Of a stretch of 64,000 nucleotides of DNA, positions 28,465 through 36,247 are shown one piece after another. A model generated the notes under the pieces. The model did not search any database. It had not been told where the DNA came from and saw only the letters and a program-made list of their open reading frames with translations. The first letter of the stretch is position 1, and every line of letters begins with the position of its first letter. Source of the DNA: Paenibacillus sp. FSL H8-0079 (GTDB lineage: Bacteria; Bacillota; Bacilli; Paenibacillales; Paenibacillaceae); NCBI RefSeq assembly GCF_037991315.1, contig NZ_CP150300.1, positions 6,262,001 to 6,326,000 on the forward strand. The letters run 5' to 3'. Position numbers and translations under genes: made by a program.

Positions 28465-30417
28465 TTAGTTCTCGAACCCATCCGCCCCTGGCAGTTCAAG
28501 CCGAATATGCTGAACGACAGGCCAACAACGGTGTCGATTTCCATTCGTATGTTGGGCGAACACCTCCAGATGATGATCCGCAGCACTAACCAATCCCTTC
28601 ACCAGCCAACTAGTTCCCGCGAGGGAATCCGAAGCCCCAGGGAATGACTCCATTCCATTCTCATTCAAGTTCTCTTTCTCTCCCACTCGAACGCTCTCCC
28701 CAACAGATAAATCATCTCCAGCTAATTGCTGTCGACACATCTGAATCAAGCTATGCAGCTCCTTCCAACGTCCTGACTGCACACATCCTTCCATCATCAG
28801 TCCGAGCGCCTGCCAGCCATCATACTCTGCTCCTGCAACCGTTCCGTCCATGCTAGCGTCCGTGTCCTTCTTTGTTGTCGCTCGCAGACCAACCGTTCGC
28901 CATGTCTGCACAGCAGATTCCTCATCATTGGTTACTACTGCACTTACCTGAGAACTACGCTTCAACCACAACGTCAAAGGATCGTCTCCGCTGACTTCCT
29001 TCCCTTCGAGCCATTCCAACCGTTCGAGCCATCGTGCAGACGAGATCGCGAGCAGCCTTTTTTTCCGCTGCACAGGTTCCAATTTCAGACGCGCCTTATT
29101 CCATCTCCCCTGTTGGATTTGGAGCATCGCCTCCGCCACAGATAAACGCTCCCTCATCTCTCCGGAAGGCTGTGAGGAAATCTCCGGTAACAATTGCAGA
29201 GCCGCTTCATAACAACGACTTTGCTCCAGAATGCCCAATACTTTGTGTGTAGCCTCTTCTGATCCGAGCGCAAAACGCTCCGTCACCAGCTCTGGAATCT
29301 GATGTTCCTGCCCGGAGACTCGCATCATCCGGAATATCCGATAGAGCGGAGGTAACAGACTGGATTTGGCACGCACCGCTTCCACGTAAGCATCCACCGC
29401 ACCCTCCAGATCGGCCCTTCCTTCCAGCAATCGCCCTAGCGTATACCACGTCTGATAGGTGCCGATGCCTTCTTCCGTATGATATATGGGTGGAGGTGGC
29501 CCCATGCGAACCGCTTCACGCAGTGACAATTCTGCCCGATCTGCATCGCCCAATGCATCTGCACATACTCCGCGATGATGCATCAGATCCGTGTACTCTG
29601 GAAAGAGTTCAAGCGCAGCATCGATTCGATCCAATGCCTCCTGCCAGCGATTCAGTTGCTGTAGACAACGAACTTCATATTTGAACAGCAAATGTGCGTA
29701 ACTGGTCACCGCTGGATCGATCCCCATCCGAGCCACAGCAAACGTCTCCAAGGCCCGCTCTGCTTCCCCCACACGCAGATATTCTACGCCCAGATTATAG
29801 TGATGGAATGGCTGACCCGGTTCTTCCTCCACTGCCTGTTGCAGCAGGCGGACATTGCGGTTCACCTTATCTTTGCGCTCCACAATCGCCGTCTGATATC
29901 CATAATGATGGATGACCATGTCCGTCACATGAAAAGCAGCCTCTGGATTCCCACGACAGATCGCCGCCGCAATCTGCTCATGAATTCGCCCTTCAAATCG
30001 ATGCTCCGGGGCATTACGAAAGAGACGCAAAACCGGATTCACGGTAACCCCCTGCTGACCCGTACCTGTATAGTTATGAATGTTTAAAAACAATCCGTCA
30101 CATCCGCTGACCGCCGTCCAGCTCCTGATCTGCTCCCTCGCAGCCCTATCGAGCGCCTCGTCCGCATCAAGAAAGAGAATCCAGTCGCCGGAAGCACGCT
30201 CCAGGCCAGCATTCCGTGCTGCGGCAAAATCATCGCACCACTCAAACGCCACAACCACCGCGCCATATTGCTGCGCAATCTCCGCGCTGCGGTCCGACGA
30301 ACCGGTGTCCACGACAATTACCTCGTCCACCGCTCCCTGGACACTGGCAAGACAATGGGGCAGTAACTCTTCCTCATCCTTCACGATCATGCATAGGGAA
30401 ATTCGTTCCGCTCGCAA
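28465..30417 (-). CDS. GT2 glycosyltransferase with TPR-like repeats
   Basis: A 650-aa paralogue of the flanking genes. The GT2 domain comprises ISLCMIVKDEEELLPHCL, VIVVDTGSSDRS, EWCDDFAAARNAGLE and LFLDADEALD, followed by a recognisable PVLRLFRNAPEHRFEGRIHEQI segment and a TPR region with PFHHYNLGVEYLRVGEAERALETF. A TTG at 30417 has AGGAGG at 7-nt spacing and is preferred to the ATG at 30441, which lacks a site. Its start lies inside the end of the upstream paralogue, so the two are coupled. It likely adds a sugar to a protein or carrier in the cytoplasm. Confidence 0.85.
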   Translation of the reverse strand: MRAERISLCMIVKDEEELLPHCLASVQGAVDEVIVVDTGSSDRSAEIAQQYGAVVVAFEWCDDFAAARNAGLERASGDWILFLDADEALDRAAREQIRSWTAVSGCDGLFLNIHNYTGTGQQGVTVNPVLRLFRNAPEHRFEGRIHEQIAAAICRGNPEAAFHVTDMVIHHYGYQTAIVERKDKVNRNVRLLQQAVEEEPGQPFHHYNLGVEYLRVGEAERALETFAVARMGIDPAVTSYAHLLFKYEVRCLQQLNRWQEALDRIDAALELFPEYTDLMHHRGVCADALGDADRAELSLREAVRMGPPPPIYHTEEGIGTYQTWYTLGRLLEGRADLEGAVDAYVEAVRAKSSLLPPLYRIFRMMRVSGQEHQIPELVTERFALGSEEATHKVLGILEQSRCYEAALQLLPEISSQPSGEMRERLSVAEAMLQIQQGRWNKARLKLEPVQRKKRLLAISSARWLERLEWLEGKEVSGDDPLTLWLKRSSQVSAVVTNDEESAVQTWRTVGLRATTKKDTDASMDGTVAGAEYDGWQALGLMMEGCVQSGRWKELHSLIQMCRQQLAGDDLSVGESVRVGEKENLNENGMESFPGASDSLAGTSWLVKGLVSAADHHLEVFAQHTNGNRHRCWPVVQHIRLELPGADGFEN

Positions 30418-32656
30418 GCTGATTCCTCCTTTCCTTCGCATGGAAAATCGTGCGCCATGGGATACCTTCGGCCGTCCGCAGCCTTTGTTCCAGTGCAGCA
30501 TGTTGTGCCGCGAGTGCCCCTGCCGACGGGGAGCGAACCAACTCCTGTCGAAGTGCCTCCATTGCTATCCGCAAGTAACATACTGCTGCACCAGCTCTGG
30601 CCTGTTGCAGATCAGGTTCCCGCTCCAGAGCCTGCTCGAACAGAGACAGCGCCTGATCATAATATCCTTTGGCAGACAGCGTTTCACCCAGCCAGAATAA
30701 CCCTTCGGCATCCAGATCACTCTCGGTCATGCACTGAATCAGGATGTTCGCGGCTACCATGGTATACCCGTGACGATACAGCAGACTTGCAAACTCCCGC
30801 CGGACCGTGACTGCCTTTCCCCGATGCTCACGCATCATGATTGCCCGCAGTTCATGCAGGTGCTCAGCAAGCGTAAGATGTCCAGTCTTTACGGCCTGCT
30901 GTACAACCTTTTCTGCCACCATCTGTGCCTGCGGACCCCACTCCATAAGCTTCTGCTCTTCTGACGCAGGTTCCATGCTTCGCGGCTCTTTGGTCAACTG
31001 GTCCAGCAGACGATCCATGACCTTCCAAACCGTCTTTTCTTGTGGATGGGTAGATGCGAGGAATATATCGGTTAATCGTAATCCATTAGCCCAATAAGCC
31101 AGTGCCCAATCCATTCTGTGCTCAGTTGGCAGATTGGCTTCATGTACACACCCAACGTTCCAGTGTTCTTCTGCCAGTTGTAATGCCTCCGAAACCTTAT
31201 TCGCACACAACATCCAATGTATTCGATCCGCTACATGGATACGGGTAATACGAGCATCTGTATCCAGCATTTTCAATGCCTGCCCATATGCTCCGCAGCC
31301 TGCGAGAACATGAATGACTTGTGCAAAATGATCCTCATTCTTCACGGCGTATGGATGGGGTGTTTCACCATGAATCGTGTCGCCGTGATCTGACTCTTCG
31401 ATCCCTCTGCATCTGGCGAGCAATGTTTCTGCTATGTTCTCATCTGTTTCTCCGGATTGTTGCAGTACATCCGCTAACCCCACCCATGCCGGAGCATATG
31501 CAAACATGCTGTCCAATGCCAGCCCGTACAGATGTGCGGACTCATTCAGGAATCCACGTTTCTGGGCAAGTCTTGCCATCGCGGTATAGACTCTGTAACT
31601 GTCAGAACCGGCTTCCGTTACATATGGCGAATCTAACGTGCTACCACCATCACTTTGTCCATCACTGTCTGGCACCCCCAGGCACTCGGTCGCTCGGGCA
31701 TAGGATTGATATGCACGCTCCTCCAAACCTTGCTGCTCCAACGTCTCCCCATACAATAGGTGCAGATCAGCATAAGATGGGTAACGATGCCTTTCCACAG
31801 CCAGAAGTGCATGCGCCTCTTCATATCGTTCCAATCCCACAAGGATCTTCGCATAATCTCTAACCAGTGTAGGACGATAAGGCGCGCGCAACTCTGTCAG
31901 GCGCAATGATACACTAAACGCTTCAGTTGCCTGTTCAATCTGACCAAGTTGGCAATAGGTCACTCCGAGATTGTACAGATGAAACGGCTGTGCAGGATTA
32001 TCTGCGAGTTCCCGTTCAATCAACTTCAAATTACGTCTTGGTTTATGTTCCTTCACAATCGTGGAGGCCAGATACCCATCATGAATGAGACATAGTGGAG
32101 CCAGCGGTTCAGTCTCGATCAATACGTTTTCTTCGTCTGTATAGTTCTCGTTCTTATCCCTATCAGCAGGCTCAATCAAGACAAGCTTGCTCGGGCCGCT
32201 ACGAACCAACTGCTCATGGATGCGTCCCACATATCGATATCCTTGATTAGCACGGAACAGTCTCACCGGTTGGGAGATCATCTTCTCTTCGGCCCCTTCA
32301 CCGTATCGATTCTCTATAGTAATGCGTAATCTTGAAATGCTTTTATGGACTTTAGGCAAATAGTTCAGTAGTTCTTCCAACCCCTGTGTGACGTACTCAT
32401 CCGCATCCAGACATAGGACCCATTCGGTGCCAGCCAAAGGCAAACTGATATTCCGCGCATGGGCAAAATCATCCTCCCAGCGGGCATGCAACACCGTTGC
32501 TCCGTATGTTCTTGCAATCTCGGTTGTGCGGTCAGACGAGCCCGTATCGGTGATAAAGCACTCCGTGCCGATATGCATCAAGCTGTCGAGACAGCGGGGC
32601 AGATGATGTTCTTCATTTTGCACAATCATATGGATTCCAAGTAAACGGTTCTGCAA
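30374..32656 (-). CDS. GT2 glycosyltransferase with long TPR-like region
   Basis: A 760-aa paralogue and first gene of the minus-strand glycosyltransferase run. The GT2 domain has LLGIHMIVQNEEHHLPRC, CFITDTGSSDRT, RWEDDFAHARNISL and CLDADEYV, and the FRANQGYRYVGRIHEQL segment. TPR-like units follow, including PFHLYNLGVTYCQLGQIEQATEAF and GYYDQALSLFEQALEREP. The frame is open to 32785, but the TTG at 32656 has GGAGG at 9-nt spacing and yields the homologue N-terminus. A terminator hairpin 30 bp upstream separates it from the repeat-protein gene, so expression may depend on readthrough. Confidence 0.85.
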   Translation of the reverse strand: MQNRLLGIHMIVQNEEHHLPRCLDSLMHIGTECFITDTGSSDRTTEIARTYGATVLHARWEDDFAHARNISLPLAGTEWVLCLDADEYVTQGLEELLNYLPKVHKSISRLRITIENRYGEGAEEKMISQPVRLFRANQGYRYVGRIHEQLVRSGPSKLVLIEPADRDKNENYTDEENVLIETEPLAPLCLIHDGYLASTIVKEHKPRRNLKLIERELADNPAQPFHLYNLGVTYCQLGQIEQATEAFSVSLRLTELRAPYRPTLVRDYAKILVGLERYEEAHALLAVERHRYPSYADLHLLYGETLEQQGLEERAYQSYARATECLGVPDSDGQSDGGSTLDSPYVTEAGSDSYRVYTAMARLAQKRGFLNESAHLYGLALDSMFAYAPAWVGLADVLQQSGETDENIAETLLARCRGIEESDHGDTIHGETPHPYAVKNEDHFAQVIHVLAGCGAYGQALKMLDTDARITRIHVADRIHWMLCANKVSEALQLAEEHWNVGCVHEANLPTEHRMDWALAYWANGLRLTDIFLASTHPQEKTVWKVMDRLLDQLTKEPRSMEPASEEQKLMEWGPQAQMVAEKVVQQAVKTGHLTLAEHLHELRAIMMREHRGKAVTVRREFASLLYRHGYTMVAANILIQCMTESDLDAEGLFWLGETLSAKGYYDQALSLFEQALEREPDLQQARAGAAVCYLRIAMEALRQELVRSPSAGALAAQHAALEQRLRTAEGIPWRTIFHAKERRNQLASGTNFPMHDREG

Positions 32657-32675
32657 ACATAACCACCTCCAATAC

Positions 32676-32715
32676 AAAAAAAGTACATGAAGTCCACCAA
32701 AGGAACTCCATGTAC
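32676..32715 (-). terminator. Terminator or attenuator between the repeat protein and glycosyltransferases
   Basis: On the minus strand GTACATGGAGTTCC pairs with GGACTTCATGTAC and is followed by seven T. It ends about 10 nt before the Shine-Dalgarno of the next gene, so partial readthrough could set the ratio of glycosyltransferase to structural protein. Confidence 0.75.
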
Positions 32716-32735
32716 CTATATGACAAATGAATGGG

Positions 32736-34244
32736 TTATGTGCCTTGTCCATTGAAGAACACATCAATCGTACTTGGTGCACCAACTAGGCTGGAGCGGT
32801 AGGATAGACGTGTATATTTGAGAAAACGCTGCGGAACCAATACATCCACTGACCCGGACAAAATGCCTGTTACTGTCGTCACATCCGTGTACCAGTTCGA
32901 ACCGTTTGCACTGATCTCAACACGAGCATCTACCCGGTTTACACCAGGTCCCCTGTTATATACAAAGAAAGAATACGTACCAAATACACTGGTTGTCACT
33001 GCTGGAAGCGGTGTAAAGGTGTTAGCCGTCGGGGTGCTAATGAGTTGGTTTTCCTGAAAACTCTTCTGTGATATGGACGTCACGCTGCTAAGCGTTCCCG
33101 CCGTAATTGTAGCGCCGAGCACACTGGTGATTGTCCCGTTCAACAGGTTCGTCAGGGTGCCGGCTGTGATCGTTGCTCCAAGCACACTCGTGATCGTACC
33201 ATTCAGCAGGTTTGTCAGCGTCCCCGCTGTCACCGTTGCGCCGAGCACGCTGGTGATCGTTCCGTTTAATAAGTTCGTTAGGGTTCCGGCTGTAATCGTT
33301 GCTCCAAGTACACTCGTAATCGTACCATTCAGCAAATTCGTCAACGTACCCGCTGTTACCGTTGCACCGAGCACACTGGTGATCGTTCCGTTTAATAAGT
33401 TCGTCAGGGTGCCTGCGGTGATGGTTGCTCCTAGTACGCTCGTGATCGTACCTGCGGTAATCGTTGCTCCGAGTATACCTGTGATGGTCCCCGCTGTGAT
33501 GGTCGCTCCAAGTACGCTGGTGATGGTTCCGGCCGTGATTGTTGCTCCCAATACACTTGTGATCGTACCATTCAGCAAGTTCGTCAGTGTCCCCGCCGTT
33601 ACTGTAGCTCCGAGCACACTAGTGATGGTTCCAGCTGTGATCGTTGCTCCCAATACACTCGTAATCGTACCATTCAGCAAGTTGGTCAGCGTTCCCGCCG
33701 TTACCGTAGCTCCGAGCACACTGGTAATCGTTCCGGCTGTAATCGTCGCCCCAAGTACACTTGTGATCGTACCATTCAGTAAGTTCGTCAATGTTCCTGC
33801 AGTCACCGTGGCTCCAAGCACACTCGTGATGGTACCATTCAGCAAGTTCGTGAGTGTTCCTGCTGTTACCGTTGCCCCGAGTACACTTGTAATCGTTCCG
33901 GCCGTGATCGTCGCACCCAATACACTTGTGATCGTACCATTCAGCAAGTTCGTCAAGGTACCTGCGGTAACGGTGGCTCCAAGCACACTGTTGATCGTAC
34001 CTGCCGTGATGGTCGCTCCAAGTACACTTGTAATTGTGCCGTTCAGAATGTTCGTAATGGTTCCGGCATTAATCGTAACGGTGGTCAGACCAGAGATGTT
34101 ACTGATGGTTCCGTCCAAAATGATGCCAACCACGTTCCCGCTCGTATCGGTTCTGACGGGCTGGGCTGTGCCTGTACTATCCTGGCCGAAAATCAATGTC
34201 CTCAGATTATCCGGATTCGTATTAAACGTTGTAAAGTTAGGCAT
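32736..34244 (-). CDS. Thr-rich tandem-repeat structural protein
   Basis: A 502-aa protein in three parts. Residues 1-60 form a head (MPNFTTFNTNPDNLRTLIFG); 61-~385 carry about 18 copies of a TSVLGATITA-type unit and 11 of a GTLTNLLN-type unit, alternating as 13- or 21-residue periods; the last ~110 residues form a beta-rich domain (TYSFFVYNRGPGVNRVDARVEIS, VPQRFLKYTRLSYRS) also found in the neighbouring gene. There is no signal peptide, TM segment or LPXTG. The hydrophobic and Thr spacing suggests a beta-solenoid with surface threonines suited to O-glycosylation. GGGAGG precedes the ATG. It is probably a surface or spore-coat filament; that is inference. Confidence 0.75.
   Translation of the reverse strand: MPNFTTFNTNPDNLRTLIFGQDSTGTAQPVRTDTSGNVVGIILDGTISNISGLTTVTINAGTITNILNGTITSVLGATITAGTINSVLGATVTAGTLTNLLNGTITSVLGATITAGTITSVLGATVTAGTLTNLLNGTITSVLGATVTAGTLTNLLNGTITSVLGATITAGTITSVLGATVTAGTLTNLLNGTITSVLGATITAGTITSVLGATVTAGTLTNLLNGTITSVLGATITAGTITSVLGATITAGTITGILGATITAGTITSVLGATITAGTLTNLLNGTITSVLGATVTAGTLTNLLNGTITSVLGATITAGTLTNLLNGTITSVLGATVTAGTLTNLLNGTITSVLGATITAGTLTNLLNGTITSVLGATITAGTLSSVTSISQKSFQENQLISTPTANTFTPLPAVTTSVFGTYSFFVYNRGPGVNRVDARVEISANGSNWYTDVTTVTGILSGSVDVLVPQRFLKYTRLSYRSSLVGAPSTIDVFFNGQGT
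33095..34064 (-). repeat. In-frame tandem repeat array coding for the Thr-rich rod
   Basis: Repeats of about 39 and 63 nt, imperfect at the DNA level (third positions vary) but nearly invariant in protein. The region is prone to slippage and to assembly collapse. It is coding repeat, not a CRISPR array: there are no unique spacers. Confidence 0.85.
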
Positions 34245-34289
34245 GTGCCTCGTCCTCCTCCCTGGTCAAATCTGTGAAATTTTACTCCC

Positions 34290-34787
34290 TTACGGCATAC
34301 GCTGCGCCTGAAAGTAAACATCAAGCCGGGTCGGCTGATCCGGTTCAACAGATCGAATTGCAAGCCGGGTATAATGCAAAAATCGCAAGGGTACCAGCGC
34401 TTTGGTCTGACCTCCCGCGACCACCTCCTGGCTGTCCACAGCATAGTCCACGGCATTGGGACTGATCTGGATCTGTACAAGAGCCGGATGTTTGCCCCGA
34501 TTCACAACGCCATAGGTATACATGCTGAGTGATGAGGTGTCTTGTGCCGGGAGTGAGTGTATGCTGCTACTGGTCTCGGCTCCGACATACGTATGCTCTG
34601 TAAAACAATGAATAGCACCAGGGAGTTTCGTACGTGAGGAAGCACCCTGCTTGAACCGGGGACGAGTGATCCGGGAACAAGGGGGTTTCAGCAATTTAGC
34701 GCGGCAGGAATGACGGGAGCGACGACGGCTAACATATTTAGTTGGTTGCTTCGTTCTCTTCTTGCTTCGCTTCGCTGTTCGACTCAT
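34290..34787 (-). CDS. Small protein with basic N-terminus and the C-terminal domain of the repeat protein
   Basis: A 165-aa protein. The first ~60 residues are strongly basic (KRSKKRTKQPTKYVSRRRSR) with three cysteines; residues ~75-165 align with the last ~100 residues of the adjacent repeat protein (VNRGKHPALVQIQISPNAVDY against VYNRGPGVNRVDARVEISANG; VPLRFLHYTRLAIRS against VPQRFLKYTRLSYRS). AAGGGG precedes the ATG at 8 nt. It sits 45 bp upstream of the repeat gene, in the same operon. It may be an assembly or anchoring partner sharing a multimerisation domain. No function is assigned. Confidence 0.7.
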   Translation of the reverse strand: MSRTAKRSKKRTKQPTKYVSRRRSRHSCRAKLLKPPCSRITRPRFKQGASSRTKLPGAIHCFTEHTYVGAETSSSIHSLPAQDTSSLSMYTYGVVNRGKHPALVQIQISPNAVDYAVDSQEVVAGGQTKALVPLRFLHYTRLAIRSVEPDQPTRLDVYFQAQRMP

Positions 34788-34908
34788 CTCGATTTCCCCT
34801 TAAAAAATGTGCTTACGCATCGTATGCCCGGATTGGAAATACGGGCACGGCAACCGCCTTTATTTCCAGATATACGGCTCAGTTCCCAATCCATTTTTCT
34901 TCTTTTCA

Positions 34909-34916
34909 CATACACT
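34909..34916 (+). promoter_or_regulatory. SigE-like -10 element
   Basis: CATACACT matches the mother-cell SigE -10 consensus CATACANT exactly, 71 bp upstream of the gene at 34987. The -35 region (around AATCCATT, 14 nt upstream) is a poor match. On the opposite strand, CATACGAT lies ahead of the 34787 gene. Suggestive only. Confidence 0.25.
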
Positions 34917-34986
34917 GCAAGTACAATGACATGCGAATTAACCGGAGTGTTGCTCTAAAAGAACTGGTCTACGGGAGGTGGATGCG

Positions 34987-35520
34987 ATGACGAACTACAA
35001 TGTATTTAATCAATCCAATGGTCCCCTGTTTACTCAACTGACCAATACCTTCTCGGCACCTGGAATTGAAGCTTCACCAGACAGCGGTGCTGCTGCTGCC
35101 GGAAGTTTCTTTGCCCTAACGACGAACAATACCGCAATTCCTGCCAGCCAAAATCTTCTTCTACAGATCCTGAATGGAGCCGGTAGTGGCAGAACTTTAC
35201 GCATATCCAGCCTCACTGGAGGCACAACAGCAGCAGCTACGCTTGTCATCTATTCTGGAGGAACGGTGACTGGTGGCAGCTCGCCTGTACCCGTCAATAC
35301 GCTACTTGGAAATACCAACGTCAGTGTAGTCACAACGAGGCAAAGCACGGGTACTCTTGGGGGAACCTTCACGAGCATCGCAAGTATTCCGCTTACCGCA
35401 GGTATGTATTCACTGAATTTGAACGGCTCGATTATTGTTCCACCGGGACAAACTTTATCCATTAGTGTAGGTACAGGGAGTCAGACGGGAGCCATTAACC
35501 TGTTCTGGTGGGAATTCTGA
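34987..35520 (+). CDS. Small beta-rich structural protein, NVFN...WWEF paralogue 1
   Basis: A 177-aa protein that I do not recognise by name. It starts MTNYNVFNQSNGPLFTQLTNTFSAPGIE, is rich in Ser, Thr, Gly and Asn, and ends GAINLFWWEF. There is no signal peptide, membrane segment or cysteine. The pattern of short strands and turns (GAGSGRTLRISSLTGGTT; VPPGQTLSISVGTG) suggests a jelly-roll or coat-type fold. GGGAGG lies 8 nt before ATG 34987; the earlier GTG is too close. The next gene is a paralogue. It is transcribed divergently from the repeat-protein operon. Confidence 0.7.
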   Translation: MTNYNVFNQSNGPLFTQLTNTFSAPGIEASPDSGAAAAGSFFALTTNNTAIPASQNLLLQILNGAGSGRTLRISSLTGGTTAAATLVIYSGGTVTGGSSPVPVNTLLGNTNVSVVTTRQSTGTLGGTFTSIASIPLTAGMYSLNLNGSIIVPPGQTLSISVGTGSQTGAINLFWWEF

Positions 35521-35550
35521 GTTGGATCATAGTAGAAGAAGGTGGTGTAT

Positions 35551-36135
35551 ACAGTGCCAAACAATAATGTATTCAACCCGTTAAGCCAGCCCGTCTATAC
35601 GTCAAATACCAACACATATACCTCTCCCGGCATTGTTGCCCCACCGGAGAACGATGCCGGCAACACAGGCAATCTGTACAATGCAGGTTCCACCAACTCC
35701 ACAACACTGGGATTGCTGGGAGGAACGGTAATCGCCACCGTACAATTGGCCAATCCAGCGGGGAGTGGAAAAACCCTATACGTATCACGGATCTCTGGCG
35801 GAATTACAGTCTCACTCAACCTTTTATCTTCCTTCAGCGGTTCCATGAGTCTGACCGCAAATGGAACGCTGTCCTCTCCCAGTACACTTACGCCGGTGAA
35901 CAGCAATCTTTCCAGCAGCAATACCAGTGTAGCCGTAGTACGATTCTCTGCTGCCGTGCCTTCGGGTGCGACTTCATTGATGGCGATGCCCCTTCAAGCA
36001 GGGCCCTTTCTATCCAATGAATTCGGCCGTTATGTGGTTCCTGCGGGTCAGGCCATTAACCTGTCTGTCGGCGGATCACTCTCGGTTGGTGGACTGATGG
36101 CCTCCACTGCCTATTTCGCCTGGTGGGAAGTGTGA
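35551..36135 (+). CDS. Small beta-rich structural protein, NVFN...WWEV paralogue 2
   Basis: A 194-aa paralogue of the preceding gene. The two share the head (PNNNVFNPLSQPVYTSNTNT with SPGI), the GSGKTLYVSRISGG strand region, a VPAGQAINLSVGG strand near the end, and the terminal AWWEV. The start is a GTG at 35551 with AAGGTGG 8 nt upstream, chosen over GTG 35542. It lies 30 bp after paralogue 1 and is likely co-expressed. The ending with paired tryptophans is the most constant feature. Probably a self-assembling surface protein; no function is demonstrated. Confidence 0.7.
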   Translation, partial: TVPNNNVFNPLSQPVYTSNTNTYTSPGIVAPPENDAGNTGNLYNAGSTNSTTLGLLGGTVIATVQLANPAGSGKTLYVSRISGGITVSLNLLSSFSGSMSLTANGTLSSPSTLTPVNSNLSSSNTSVAVVRFSAAVPSGATSLMAMPLQAGPFLSNEFGRYVVPAGQAINLSVGGSLSVGGLMASTAYFAWWEV

Positions 36136-36159
36136 TGTTTCATACATCGCAACGTGCAA

Positions 36160-36203
36160 ACAGCCGCCTTCGGATGAATACCGGAAGCGGCTGTTCGTTT
36201 TAT
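36160..36203 (+). terminator. Terminator after the paralogue pair
   Basis: ACAGCCGC...CCGG-type stem (ACAGCCGC with GCGGCTGT, plus TTCGG/CCGGAA) followed by TCGTTTT. It lies 25 bp past the stop, between genes that converge with the MFS gene. Confidence 0.7.
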
Positions 36204-36247
36204 TGTAGATGTAATGATGATTAAATATGTTGTCCGGGCAAAGACTG

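Noticed and set aside
33095..34064. Possible CRISPR array
   Set aside because: The repeated units encode protein in frame and there are no unique spacers or cas genes.
32736..34244. Collagen-like BclA homologue
   Set aside because: The protein contains no GXY triplets; its repeats are of LGATITA type.
33073..34311. A 412-aa open frame on the plus strand opposite the Thr-rich repeat gene
   Set aside because: It is the antisense shadow of the 63/39-nt repeats: its protein is a monotonous APSTLVIVP-type repeat, without a Shine-Dalgarno, and the minus-strand frame has a good start and a structured end domain.
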